From positions 1 to 64,000 of the forward strand of contig NZ_JAGQCJ010000013.1 of NCBI RefSeq assembly GCF_024346135.1: a DNA stretch of 64,000 nt. The letters are read 5' to 3'. This document shows, piece by piece, positions 47,651 to 55,931 of the stretch (the first letter of the stretch is position 1; the number at the start of each line of letters is the position of its first letter). The DNA is from Cyanobium sp. CH-040. GTDB taxonomy: Bacteria; Cyanobacteriota; Cyanobacteriia; PCC-6307; Cyanobiaceae. The notes below the pieces were generated by a model. The model was not told the DNA's origin and searched no databases. It was given only the letters and a program-made list of their open reading frames with translations. A program made the translations under genes and the position numbers.

Positions 47651-49458
47651 ACCGCCAGGGAGTGTGGGGACTGAGCTTCAGTCCCGGTGGTGAAGCTCTG
47701 CTGGAGCCCCTGCGCCAGGCCGGCCTGATCGATCAACCCCTCCTGCTCAGCGGCGAGCCCCGCCTCTCCGCCAGCATGGCCGAACACTGGAGCCAGGCCC
47801 GGGGCTTCGTGGTGGTGGGCGCCTGCGGGCTGGTGGTGCGGCTGGTGGCGCCGCTGCTGGCGAGCAAGCAGGAGGATCCGGCCGTGGTGGTGCTCGATCC
47901 CCAGGGGCGCTACGCCATCCCCCTGCTGGGCGGGCATCAGGGAGGTGCCGAGCGGCTCGCTCAGCTGGTGGCGGCCGTGCTCGGCGCTGGCGTGGTGAGC
48001 ACCGGCAGCAGCAGTGGCCGGATGCACCTGCCGCTGGACAGCTTCGGCCGCGACTGGGGCTGGCGGCGGGCTGGCGCCACTGACGCCTGGAGCGCCCTGA
48101 TGAAGCAGGCCGCCCAGCCGGAGGCGGGGCTGCGGGTGTCGCAGGACGCCGGCTGCCGCCTCTGGCAGCGGCTGGAGGCATCACGCCAGCTCACTCCCAT
48201 CGAAGCGCTCCAGCCGGAGGAACCGCCGCCGGCTGATCTGGCCATCACCATCCAGCAGGGTCCGGGCTGCCGCTGGCATCCTCCCAGCCTCTGGCTGGGG
48301 CTGGGCTGTGAGCGTCACACCTCCCTGGCGCTGCTGGAGCGGCTGGTGGATGGACGGCTGAGGGACCTGAACCTGGCTCCCCAGGCCGTGGCCGGGGTGG
48401 CCAGCATCGACCGCAAGGCGGATGAACCGGCCCTGCTGGCGCTGGCGAGCCGGCGCGGCTGGCCGCTGCGCTGGTTCCCCGCCGCTGAGCTGGCCGCCGT
48501 GGCCGTGCCCAACCCCTCGGCGGTGGTGGCGGCCGAGATGGGCACCGCCAGCGTGGCCGAAGCCTCGGCCCTGCTGGCCGCAGGACCGGCGGCCCGCCTG
48601 CTCGCGGGCAAGCAAGTGGAGCGGGCAATGAGCGGCGAGCAGGGAGCCGCCACCCTCGCCATCGCCCTGGCCGGGGAACAGTGGCTGCCCAAGCAGGGGC
48701 AGCTGCATCTGGTGGGCAGCGGCCCGGGGCGCCTGGACCTGCTCACCCCCGATGCCCGTCGCGCCCTGGCCGGCGCCACGGTGTGGGTGGGCTACGGCCT
48801 CTACCTCGACCTGCTGGAACCCCTGCGCCGCCCCGACCAGCTGCGCTGGGACGGCCGGCTCACAGAGGAGGAGGCCCGCTGCGGCCTGGCCCTGGACCTG
48901 GCCAGCCAGGGACTGAACGTGGCGCTGGTGTCCTCCGGCGACAGCGGCATCTACGCCATGGCCGGGCTGGCGCTGGACCTGTGGCTGCGGCGGCCCGCCG
49001 ACGGACGCCCCGCTTTCACGGTGCATCCCGGCCTCTCGGCGCTGCAGCTGGCCGCGGCCCGGGTCGGGGCGCCGCTGATGCATGACTTCTGCACCGTGAG
49101 CCTGAGCGACCGCCTCACCCCCTGGGGGGTGATCGAGCGGCGGCTGCGGGCGGCGGCGGCCGGCGATTTCGTGGTGGCCCTCTACAACCCCCGGTCCCGG
49201 GATCGCCACTGGCAGCTGGAGCGGGCCCGCGAACTCCTGCTGGCAGAGCGCCCCAGCTCCACACCGGTGGTGGTCGCCCGCCAGCTGGGCCGCCCCCAGG
49301 AACAGGTGACGGTGCACACCCTGGACACGCTGCCGGTGGAGGAGGTGGACATGCTCACGCTGGTGCTGGTGGGCAACAGCACCAGCCGCAGCAGCGGCGG
49401 CTGGGTGGTGACGCCCCGGGGGTATCCGGGGGCGGAGATCACCGACAAGTCGGGATGA
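47647..49458 (+). CDS. cobJ: Fused cobalt-precorrin-5A hydrolase (CbiG) - precorrin-3B C17-methyltransferase (CobJ/CbiH)
   Basis: 603 residues. N-terminal CbiG part (about 1-350): [18 protein letters not shown] start, [16 protein letters not shown] and a C-terminal CbiG block [20 protein letters not shown]-terminal SAM-dependent CobJ part (about 355-600): [30 protein letters not shown]-type, [16 protein letters not shown] and [11 protein letters not shown]. The two enzymes act in successive ring-contraction steps of cobalamin synthesis. The gene overlaps the upstream lipoprotein by four bases and its last nine bases lie in the tRNA-Pro gene on the other strand. Confidence 0.93.
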   Translation: MNRQGVWGLSFSPGGEALLEPLRQAGLIDQPLLLSGEPRLSASMAEHWSQARGFVVVGACGLVVRLVAPLLASKQEDPAVVVLDPQGRYAIPLLGGHQGGAERLAQLVAAVLGAGVVSTGSSSGRMHLPLDSFGRDWGWRRAGATDAWSALMKQAAQPEAGLRVSQDAGCRLWQRLEASRQLTPIEALQPEEPPPADLAITIQQGPGCRWHPPSLWLGLGCERHTSLALLERLVDGRLRDLNLAPQAVAGVASIDRKADEPALLALASRRGWPLRWFPAAELAAVAVPNPSAVVAAEMGTASVAEASALLAAGPAARLLAGKQVERAMSGEQGAATLAIALAGEQWLPKQGQLHLVGSGPGRLDLLTPDARRALAGATVWVGYGLYLDLLEPLRRPDQLRWDGRLTEEEARCGLALDLASQGLNVALVSSGDSGIYAMAGLALDLWLRRPADGRPAFTVHPGLSALQLAAARVGAPLMHDFCTVSLSDRLTPWGVIERRLRAAAAGDFVVALYNPRSRDRHWQLERARELLLAERPSSTPVVVARQLGRPQEQVTVHTLDTLPVEEVDMLTLVLVGNSTSRSSGGWVVTPRGYPGAEITDKSG

Positions 49459-49523
49459 CAGGATTCGAACCTGCGGCCCCTTCGTCCCGAACGAAGTGCG
49501 CTACCAAGCTGCGCTACATCCCG
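49450..49523 (-). tRNA. tRNA-Pro (CGG)
   Basis: On the minus strand: acceptor CGGGATG/CATCCCG, anticodon stem CTTCG/CGAAG enclosing TTCGGGA (anticodon CGG), T arm GCAGG-TTCGAAT-CCTGT, discriminator A; CCA not encoded. Its 3' end overlaps the cobJ stop by nine bases. Confidence 0.95.
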
Positions 49524-49621
49524 ATGGCCCGACTGTAGGTGATGATGCTTCGGCCCGCTGCCTCCGGGCGTTTCTAGAGTCCTGGGCCGTCCCAACCGGC
49601 CCGAGCGGGGTCGTCGCCGCC

Positions 49622-50491
49622 TTGCTGAAACCCGACTGGCTGCGCGTCAAGGCCCCGCAGCGCGAACGCATCGGCGCCGTGGCGGACCTGCTGGTGGACC
49701 TGAAGCTCAACACGGTGTGCCAGGAGGCCAGCTGCCCGAACATCGGCGAATGCTTCGCCGGCGGCACCGCCACCTTCCTGATCATGGGGCCGGGCTGCAC
49801 CCGCGCCTGCCCCTACTGCGACATCGACTTCGACAAGAGCGTGCGCAGCCTCGATCCCACCGAGCCCGAGCGGCTGGGGGAAGCGGTGCAACGGCTTGGA
49901 CTCAGCCATGTGGTGATCACCGCGGTGAACCGCGACGACCTGGGCGACGGCGGCGCCAGCCAGTTCGTCGCCTGCATCGAACAGGTGCGCCGGCGATCCC
50001 CGCACACCACGATCGAGCTGCTGATTCCGGACTTCTGCGGCAACTGGGATGCCCTGGCCGCGGTGATGGAGGCAGCCCCCCATGTGCTCAACCACAACAT
50101 CGAAACGGTGCCGAGGCTCTACAAGCGGGCCCGGCCCCAGGCGATCTACGGGCGTTCGTTGGAGCTGCTGCGGCGGGTGCGCGAGGGCTGGCCCCGCGCC
50201 TACACCAAATCGGGCCTGATGGTGGGGCTGGGGGAGTGCGACGCGGAAGTGCGGTCGGTGATGGCCGACCTGCGGCGTCACGCCGTGGACATCGTCACCA
50301 TCGGCCAGTACCTCTCACCCGGTCCGAAGCACCTACCGGTGGATCGCTTCGTGACGCCGGAGCAGTTCGAGGCTTACCGCCGGCACGGCGAGCAGGAGCT
50401 GGGGTTTCTGCAGGTGGTGAGCTCTCCGTTGACGCGGAGCAGCTACCACGCCGGTGAGGTGCGGCGGCTGATGCTTCAAGAACCCAGGTGA
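49622..50491 (+). CDS. lipA: Lipoyl synthase
   Basis: 289 residues from TTG 49622 ([18 protein letters not shown]). Auxiliary cluster cysteines [12 protein letters not shown] and the radical-SAM [11 protein letters not shown] are both intact. Inserts two sulfurs into octanoyl chains of lipoyl-dependent enzymes. The only upstream in-frame alternative, a GTG at 49496, is inside the tRNA gene. A GGGG about 11 bases before the TTG may serve as ribosome-binding site. A sharp drop in GC begins just after its stop. Confidence 0.93.
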   Translation: MLKPDWLRVKAPQRERIGAVADLLVDLKLNTVCQEASCPNIGECFAGGTATFLIMGPGCTRACPYCDIDFDKSVRSLDPTEPERLGEAVQRLGLSHVVITAVNRDDLGDGGASQFVACIEQVRRRSPHTTIELLIPDFCGNWDALAAVMEAAPHVLNHNIETVPRLYKRARPQAIYGRSLELLRRVREGWPRAYTKSGLMVGLGECDAEVRSVMADLRRHAVDIVTIGQYLSPGPKHLPVDRFVTPEQFEAYRRHGEQELGFLQVVSSPLTRSSYHAGEVRRLMLQEPR

Positions 50492-50548
50492 ACGCCGCCA
50501 CCAGATCGAGGGACACACAGAAAACACACAACGAGAGGGGTATTGAAC

Positions 50549-51571
50549 GTGAAAGTGTGCTTGCACATAGGGCCACATAAAACCGGCACAAGCGCAGTTC
50601 AGAATGTTCTATCAACTCAAAGCTTTGCGGCGTTTCACTATCCCCAGATTGGCCGGTGGCCCGACGGCTCTCATCACAACTTGATATTCAGCCTGGTTCC
50701 AGAACTCGGCAGGGAGGACGCCGAGCCCTTGCCAGAGCAATCCATCGCCAATCAGCTGAGATCAGAAGTGGCAGCGGCAGGCAAGAAGCAGTTAGTCATC
50801 AGCAGCGAGTACCTCAGCCTCGGAGACTCCTGCAGCAAGTTGCTGGATTGGCTGACCGCCCACGAATTCAGCGACCCAGGGGACTCAACTGCCCTGGTCG
50901 TGGTTAGAGATCCGATTCTGAGGGCATCGTCACTATACAACCAGAGAGTAAAGGATCCACTGGTAGGCGAAACTCGAAGTCCCGACGACTTCCTTCACCA
51001 GGAAGCCAAGAAACAATGCTACTCCAGCATTATTCAAAACCTAATGCGCCATCACATTTCAACGCAGATCATTGCTTATGAACCGTCAAGCTCTCTGGTT
51101 GAGCGTGTTCTGCTTGCTGCTGGCGCGACCACTGATGAAATACCAGAGACAAGCCAGCGGAGAAATGTTTCGCTGGCGAAGCATGTATTAGTAGCCATGC
51201 TTGCCGTCAATCGAGTGGTCCCCGAGATTCAACGCAGACGCATGTATTTTGCTGCCATCAGCAAGGCTCGGCCAGCATTCCAGCCAGCCAACAACATCTT
51301 TTCGTCACAAGCGACCGCATGGGCGCTCAGTGTATTTCAAAGAGACTTGGCGATACCAAGCCTCACGGCAGGCATGAAAAGCGGAGCGAGCCAATCTGAA
51401 AAAGTAAGCCAACACAACAAAACCGAACCGGACGAGGACTTCCTTTTATTGACTGAAGGCGAAAGAATGCTCATCGAGAACGCCGTCAGAACTTCCGGCC
51501 TGGACTGGAAGAATGTATCTAAAGAGATTGACGTTCTCGCAGGAATCTCAAGGAACAGAAATCAGTTATGA
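50549..51571 (+). CDS. Sulfotransferase-like P-loop protein
   Basis: 340 residues from GTG 50549, preceded at 8 bases by GAGAGGGG. The N-terminal LHIGPHKTGTS is the 5'-phosphosulfate loop of PAPS-dependent sulfotransferases, and VVVRDPILRASSLYNQRV matches the 3'-phosphate region. Probably sulfates a glycan or other acceptor. The region is visibly AT-richer than the flanks (28 of 60 G+C in 50581-50640, versus 45 of 60 in 50161-50220). The TTG 50543 is a weaker alternative start. Confidence 0.78.
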   Translation: MKVCLHIGPHKTGTSAVQNVLSTQSFAAFHYPQIGRWPDGSHHNLIFSLVPELGREDAEPLPEQSIANQLRSEVAAAGKKQLVISSEYLSLGDSCSKLLDWLTAHEFSDPGDSTALVVVRDPILRASSLYNQRVKDPLVGETRSPDDFLHQEAKKQCYSSIIQNLMRHHISTQIIAYEPSSSLVERVLLAAGATTDEIPETSQRRNVSLAKHVLVAMLAVNRVVPEIQRRRMYFAAISKARPAFQPANNIFSSQATAWALSVFQRDLAIPSLTAGMKSGASQSEKVSQHNKTEPDEDFLLLTEGERMLIENAVRTSGLDWKNVSKEIDVLAGISRNRNQL

Positions 51572-51584
51572 ACCAGTTCGCACA

Positions 51585-52442
51585 TCAATCTAAATAGACC
51601 CAACGTGCTGGCGGCTGCACGCTGATCGAATTCACGAGATCGCAGTCAGAAGAAAGTCTGAGGCATCGCTCCCTAAAGCTATTGAGCTTCCCCTCAAAGT
51701 CGGGGATCTCCACAATTTGCCGATCAAGAGATTGACAAGCCCTGATCCAAAGAGATTGGTCCAGCTCAAGCATGTTCAGAATCCAACTGGGCATTGAGTC
51801 AAGAGAAACGTCATCAGCCACAACTGCGGAGTCAGACGCCAATGCACCAGGAGATCTTGTGTTGAGGGGAGCGGCGTAGGAAAGATCAGACGGAAGGCCT
51901 AGGGCCTGGAAGTGATGCTCAAGCGCGACCAAGGACTCATCAAATCGCTCGACAACGCCTACAAACAAGTCGACTCGATCCATATCAATGAGATCGGGCC
52001 GCAACTGCCAACCCTGACGAAATTGGAAACCCTGAAGACCCTGCGGTGATAGATGACGACTTTGAAAGTTTGCCAATATGCCTTTATATTGAGACTCCAT
52101 GTAATGACGAAAGGAAGTCTCCTGGGGCAGCTTATGCTGAACATCGCGGACAAAACGAAAGGCAGACTGATAGCGATCCCATGGCTTGCGAACAAACGAA
52201 ACCTTGAGGGCAGCCAGCTCGCCGGGAGGAGGGCAGTCAATCAAATGGGATGTAAGAGCCCGGTAAGGCTGAAGATCAAGGCTCTGCTCGACTCTTTGCC
52301 AACTCAGCCTGGCACTTGAGTTGCTTGACTCAACATACAAAACCTGAGATGAAAAGATTTTCTCAAGGATCCAACTGAACGTGGTGCCGGCGCACTTAAA
52401 TGTATGCAGATGCAGAACCTTCAGCGGCAGATCCTTGATCAT
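51585..52442 (-). CDS. Sulfotransferase family 2-like protein
   Basis: 285 residues from ATG 52442. HLHTFKCAGTTFSWIL is the 5'-phosphosulfate loop of carbohydrate O-sulfotransferases (K-x-A-G-T-T), and SFVRKPWDRYQSAFRF the 3'-phosphate binding helix. These PAPS-dependent enzymes add sulfate to sugars. Low GC like its neighbours. Its 5' end overlaps the 3' end of the large glycosyltransferase by 47 bases, so both are one transcription unit, and it converges on the other sulfotransferase with 13 bases between stops. Confidence 0.8.
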   Translation of the reverse strand: MIKDLPLKVLHLHTFKCAGTTFSWILEKIFSSQVLYVESSNSSARLSWQRVEQSLDLQPYRALTSHLIDCPPPGELAALKVSFVRKPWDRYQSAFRFVRDVQHKLPQETSFRHYMESQYKGILANFQSRHLSPQGLQGFQFRQGWQLRPDLIDMDRVDLFVGVVERFDESLVALEHHFQALGLPSDLSYAAPLNTRSPGALASDSAVVADDVSLDSMPSWILNMLELDQSLWIRACQSLDRQIVEIPDFEGKLNSFRERCLRLSSDCDLVNSISVQPPARWVYLD

Positions 52443-55400
52443 CGCCAACGAAAATCTCAACCTTTTCTAGAATCTTGCACATCTGGCGACGAGCCTTGGA
52501 GTAGGAAAAACAAGTCTTCGCAAACTCACGGGAATTTGCCGACAATTTGTTCCAAAGAGTTTCCTCCTCGATCAAGGCCGTGATAGCGGCACGCCATTCG
52601 TCAGGGCTGCGCGCAATCAGGCAGTCAAAACCATCGCGAAGGCCTATGCCCTCGGCAGCGCAAGGAGAAAGCACAGTGGGAATACCAAACGCCAATGCGT
52701 TAATGACCTTACCCTTGACCCCGGCGCCGCTTAACAGTGGCGCAACGAAAACGGCATGCTGAGTATAGACTGTAGAAACATCTTCAACATATCCATGGGC
52801 AAGAATATGCCCTGAGGAGAGCTCTTTAATGTGTTGCGGCATTCTGGAACCATAAAGGTGCAGCATATACTGGCCACCTTGATTCTGCTCTAGGAGTGGC
52901 ATCACGGAATGGCAGAACCATTGTATACCCTCTACATTGGGGTGATGAAGATAGCTGCCAACAAATGACATCCCGTTTCGTCCACGACGATGGGGGATAT
53001 CGCGGGGAAAGCGCACGAACCAGGGGCAAATAGCCGATTCAGCTTGGCAGTTTGTACTAGAATCAATTGCTGCCAGTTCCTCAGAAGAATAAGATAAGAC
53101 AAGATCCGACTGCTTCATCATTTCTACTTCCCTATCTTTTACGATCATGGCCTGATCAAATGCCTCTGGCGAACGCTGGGATGAAGCAGAACGAAGAAGC
53201 CTGAGATAATGCAAATCCGCGAGATTTAGAATTATTTTTGCACTGGGGTTGGAGCGTCGAATGAAATGGTTCACCGCTTGAGCAACGTCATACCGATTGA
53301 CATAGAACAAGTCAAATTCGGCAGCACGCTCCAGCAGAAAAGTTTCCAGTGAGAGATAAAATGGCGCTGTTATGACTTCAACTCCCTGCCTCTCAAGGCG
53401 GTCAACATAAACTCCGAAGTGCGCCAGGTTAGCGGGCAAGAATGTTACTTTTGCCCCAAAAGACTGGAGGAGCTGAATTTCGTTAACGGCAGCAAAAGAG
53501 CCAGCATCCTTATCAGGCATACTGACTTTATCGTCGACAAATAAAACACGAAAGGAAATATTCCTATCCTTCACCAAATCCGGCTGTTCACCTTCGGCAC
53601 CAAGCTGCTTGAAGGCAAGCGACCATTTACGTTTAAACTTAGGGCGGTTGACTTCTTGAAAAGCCTTAAAACCATCAGAAATATCAGTTCCACTCGTTGC
53701 CCCCTCGTAATGAAAAACAGTTGCCGAGGGAATGTACCAAGTGGTGTAGCCTGAGGCTCGGACTTTAAAGGAAAGATCTGTATCCTCAAAATACATCGGC
53801 TCTAGATAGCTGCTCAATCCGCCGACTTGATCCCAGGCTTCCCGAGAAATCATCAAAGCAGCACCAGAAAGATAGTCAGCCTGACGTGCATAGCGAAAGC
53901 GTGGATCGTGGGGGCTTTCGCCACGCCCATAGTTCCAAGGATTACCACTATTCCAAACAATTCCACCAGCATCCTGTAAGATTCCTGAAGGGTAGAGAAG
54001 CTTCGCTCCGCAGACTCCCACCCTAGGAAAACGTCGGAATCCTTCCAGAAGTTGATCGAGCCAAGATACCGTAACCTCTGTGTCATTGTTTAGAAGCACC
54101 AAGTAATCTCCTTGGGCAACCCGAGCACCTGCATGACAGGCCTTGATAAATCGCTGTGGGGTCTCATTGCGAAGGACTTTTATCCCCTTGAAGACGGAGA
54201 CAGCGTTAGTTGTTTCATCATCAGACCCGTCATCTACAAGGATCACTTCGTAAGGAACGTGGCTCCAAGCAAGTGCAATAGATGCGAGGCAACAATAGGT
54301 ATGGGCAAATTGATTATGGCAAGGGATAATGATCGAGACAAGAGGTTTCAGGCTTGTTGGAATCTCGATTGGTTCATAGGTGCTACGGCCAACTGGACCC
54401 TGATCGAGAATTGCAATAAGTCGTGCCAGATCTGTTCTGTCTGGTGTGTGCTTGCTATCCGACTCTAACCATCGACACAACGCCCTAAATCGATAGGATT
54501 GAGCAGCCGAAAGGTGGTCGGGATAGGGTGGAGAAACATTGTTCTGCAGAACTGGCAGATTTGTTAACACCTCTGGAGTTTTCAGCCACACCTGACAGCA
54601 GCTGAGAGAACCGGAAAGGTCCTGAAAGTCAAGCAGGGTATAGCGACCAGATAGAAACTGACTGGGAATCGAAATCCACTGATCGCGTTTACCAAAGAAG
54701 CTCACCCGCTTAGCCGGTACTCCATTGATCCGCAGCAAAAATTGGGAACCAACCGGAGCTCTACATTTGATTGAATGGCCGTGATCTTCAATCAGCCTCA
54801 GCTTGGTTCTTGCGATCAACTGGTCAATAACTGGATGAGCACCAGGATGGGACAAGACCCTTAGTCTGATTGCTGAATATCTCACGGGAACAGGCAGAGG
54901 AGCCTTTAGCCAGATGTCCTCAGAGAGAACAAATGATGACGCTCCCTCAACATGCAATAAACTCTGAGCTGCCGCGCGATCCCGTCGACCAAGGCGCTGC
55001 ACGAACTGGGGGGAAGATAAAATAATCAGTGGACCTGGGCCTTCCTCGTCTCCTGTGAATGATACATACACAACTTCAACCGTAACCACCATCAGTTGGT
55101 CCCGGTTTAGCGGCCGTGAAACCTTATGTTCGATCAGCTGAAAGTCTGACAGGGATTGGCCACCACGATAAGCCGAATTACTATCATAAACAGACTGAGA
55201 GAGCACTTCGCCGTCGGCAGATGCAATCGAAACGCGAACTGTCGCCTCGCAGTTCTGAAATCCTGCATACAACACAATCGCCGAGCGATTGCCCACGATT
55301 CGAGCCGAGAATGACCAGTCAGAGATGACGGGAACTGCCAGCCGGGAACCCCTTTCTTTAATTTGGACAACGCAGTATTTTTCACCACTGACGACAATCT

Positions 55401-55677
55401 CTGTCCAGTCCGAACAGGTAGTTTCATAGTCAGCATTGACAACTGGCTGATCGAAAGCAAGATCGAGCTGATGATCAACAAAATTCAGCCTAGGGCGAGC
55501 GCACGGCTCAAATCCTTGAATCGTGTCATCAACCTCAAGCAGCCAATCATGGCTGGGCTCAGAAGCCAGGACAAGATAGACATTGCCATCTTGAAGGTAG
55601 GCCGCCTTGAAATCCGGAGTGCTTGAGGCCCTCTCATCGACAACTTCAGATGATTGATGAAAATGTGGTGAGAGCAC
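52396..55677 (-). CDS. Large multidomain glycosyltransferase (GT2 plus GT4-like)
   Basis: 1,093 residues, GTG start. About 1-440: no domain recognised; beta-rich looking. About 444-700: family 2 glycosyltransferase, with VSIIIPCHNQFAHTYCCL, VILVDDGSDDETT, LVLLNNDTEVTVSWLD and YFEDTDLSFKVRASGY. About 704-1060: GT4-like domain with VLFVDDKVSMPDKDAGS, ILNLADLHYLRLLR and a donor-binding FVAPLLSGAGVKGKVINALAFG-type region. Such double enzymes build O-antigen-like or S-layer glycans. GC is lower than the flanking genome, and no gene of this kind is adjacent on the core side. Likely part of a glycan building and sulfation cassette. Confidence 0.85.
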   Translation of the reverse strand: MLSPHFHQSSEVVDERASSTPDFKAAYLQDGNVYLVLASEPSHDWLLEVDDTIQGFEPCARPRLNFVDHQLDLAFDQPVVNADYETTCSDWTEIVVSGEKYCVVQIKERGSRLAVPVISDWSFSARIVGNRSAIVLYAGFQNCEATVRVSIASADGEVLSQSVYDSNSAYRGGQSLSDFQLIEHKVSRPLNRDQLMVVTVEVVYVSFTGDEEGPGPLIILSSPQFVQRLGRRDRAAAQSLLHVEGASSFVLSEDIWLKAPLPVPVRYSAIRLRVLSHPGAHPVIDQLIARTKLRLIEDHGHSIKCRAPVGSQFLLRINGVPAKRVSFFGKRDQWISIPSQFLSGRYTLLDFQDLSGSLSCCQVWLKTPEVLTNLPVLQNNVSPPYPDHLSAAQSYRFRALCRWLESDSKHTPDRTDLARLIAILDQGPVGRSTYEPIEIPTSLKPLVSIIIPCHNQFAHTYCCLASIALAWSHVPYEVILVDDGSDDETTNAVSVFKGIKVLRNETPQRFIKACHAGARVAQGDYLVLLNNDTEVTVSWLDQLLEGFRRFPRVGVCGAKLLYPSGILQDAGGIVWNSGNPWNYGRGESPHDPRFRYARQADYLSGAALMISREAWDQVGGLSSYLEPMYFEDTDLSFKVRASGYTTWYIPSATVFHYEGATSGTDISDGFKAFQEVNRPKFKRKWSLAFKQLGAEGEQPDLVKDRNISFRVLFVDDKVSMPDKDAGSFAAVNEIQLLQSFGAKVTFLPANLAHFGVYVDRLERQGVEVITAPFYLSLETFLLERAAEFDLFYVNRYDVAQAVNHFIRRSNPSAKIILNLADLHYLRLLRSASSQRSPEAFDQAMIVKDREVEMMKQSDLVLSYSSEELAAIDSSTNCQAESAICPWFVRFPRDIPHRRGRNGMSFVGSYLHHPNVEGIQWFCHSVMPLLEQNQGGQYMLHLYGSRMPQHIKELSSGHILAHGYVEDVSTVYTQHAVFVAPLLSGAGVKGKVINALAFGIPTVLSPCAAEGIGLRDGFDCLIARSPDEWRAAITALIEEETLWNKLSANSREFAKTCFSYSKARRQMCKILEKVEIFVGDDQGSAAEGSASAYI

Positions 55678-55931
55678 TGCGTTCTAAGCTGAGGATTAAC
55701 TGAAGATCAGGGATATCCGCTGACAGCCCGATCTATTCAGCAGACTGTCGAAACACACCAACAAGGCCAGCCAACAGGCAAGGCTCGCACCAGCATAAGC
55801 AGACCAGGATTTTGGCCGAAGGTCTCGTGCCTGAAGTGAATGGGCAGAGGCAGCCTCCCCTGGGATCGACGCACCAGCGACTCTGTTATGACCTGAATGA
55901 GTCCTGAGGAGAGATGGCAAGCGCTCCGGAG

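Noticed and set aside
49496-49621. Upstream extension of lipA from a GTG at 49496
   Set aside because: The start would be inside tRNA-Pro and the extra 42 residues do not resemble LipA; TTG 49622 gives the expected N-terminus.
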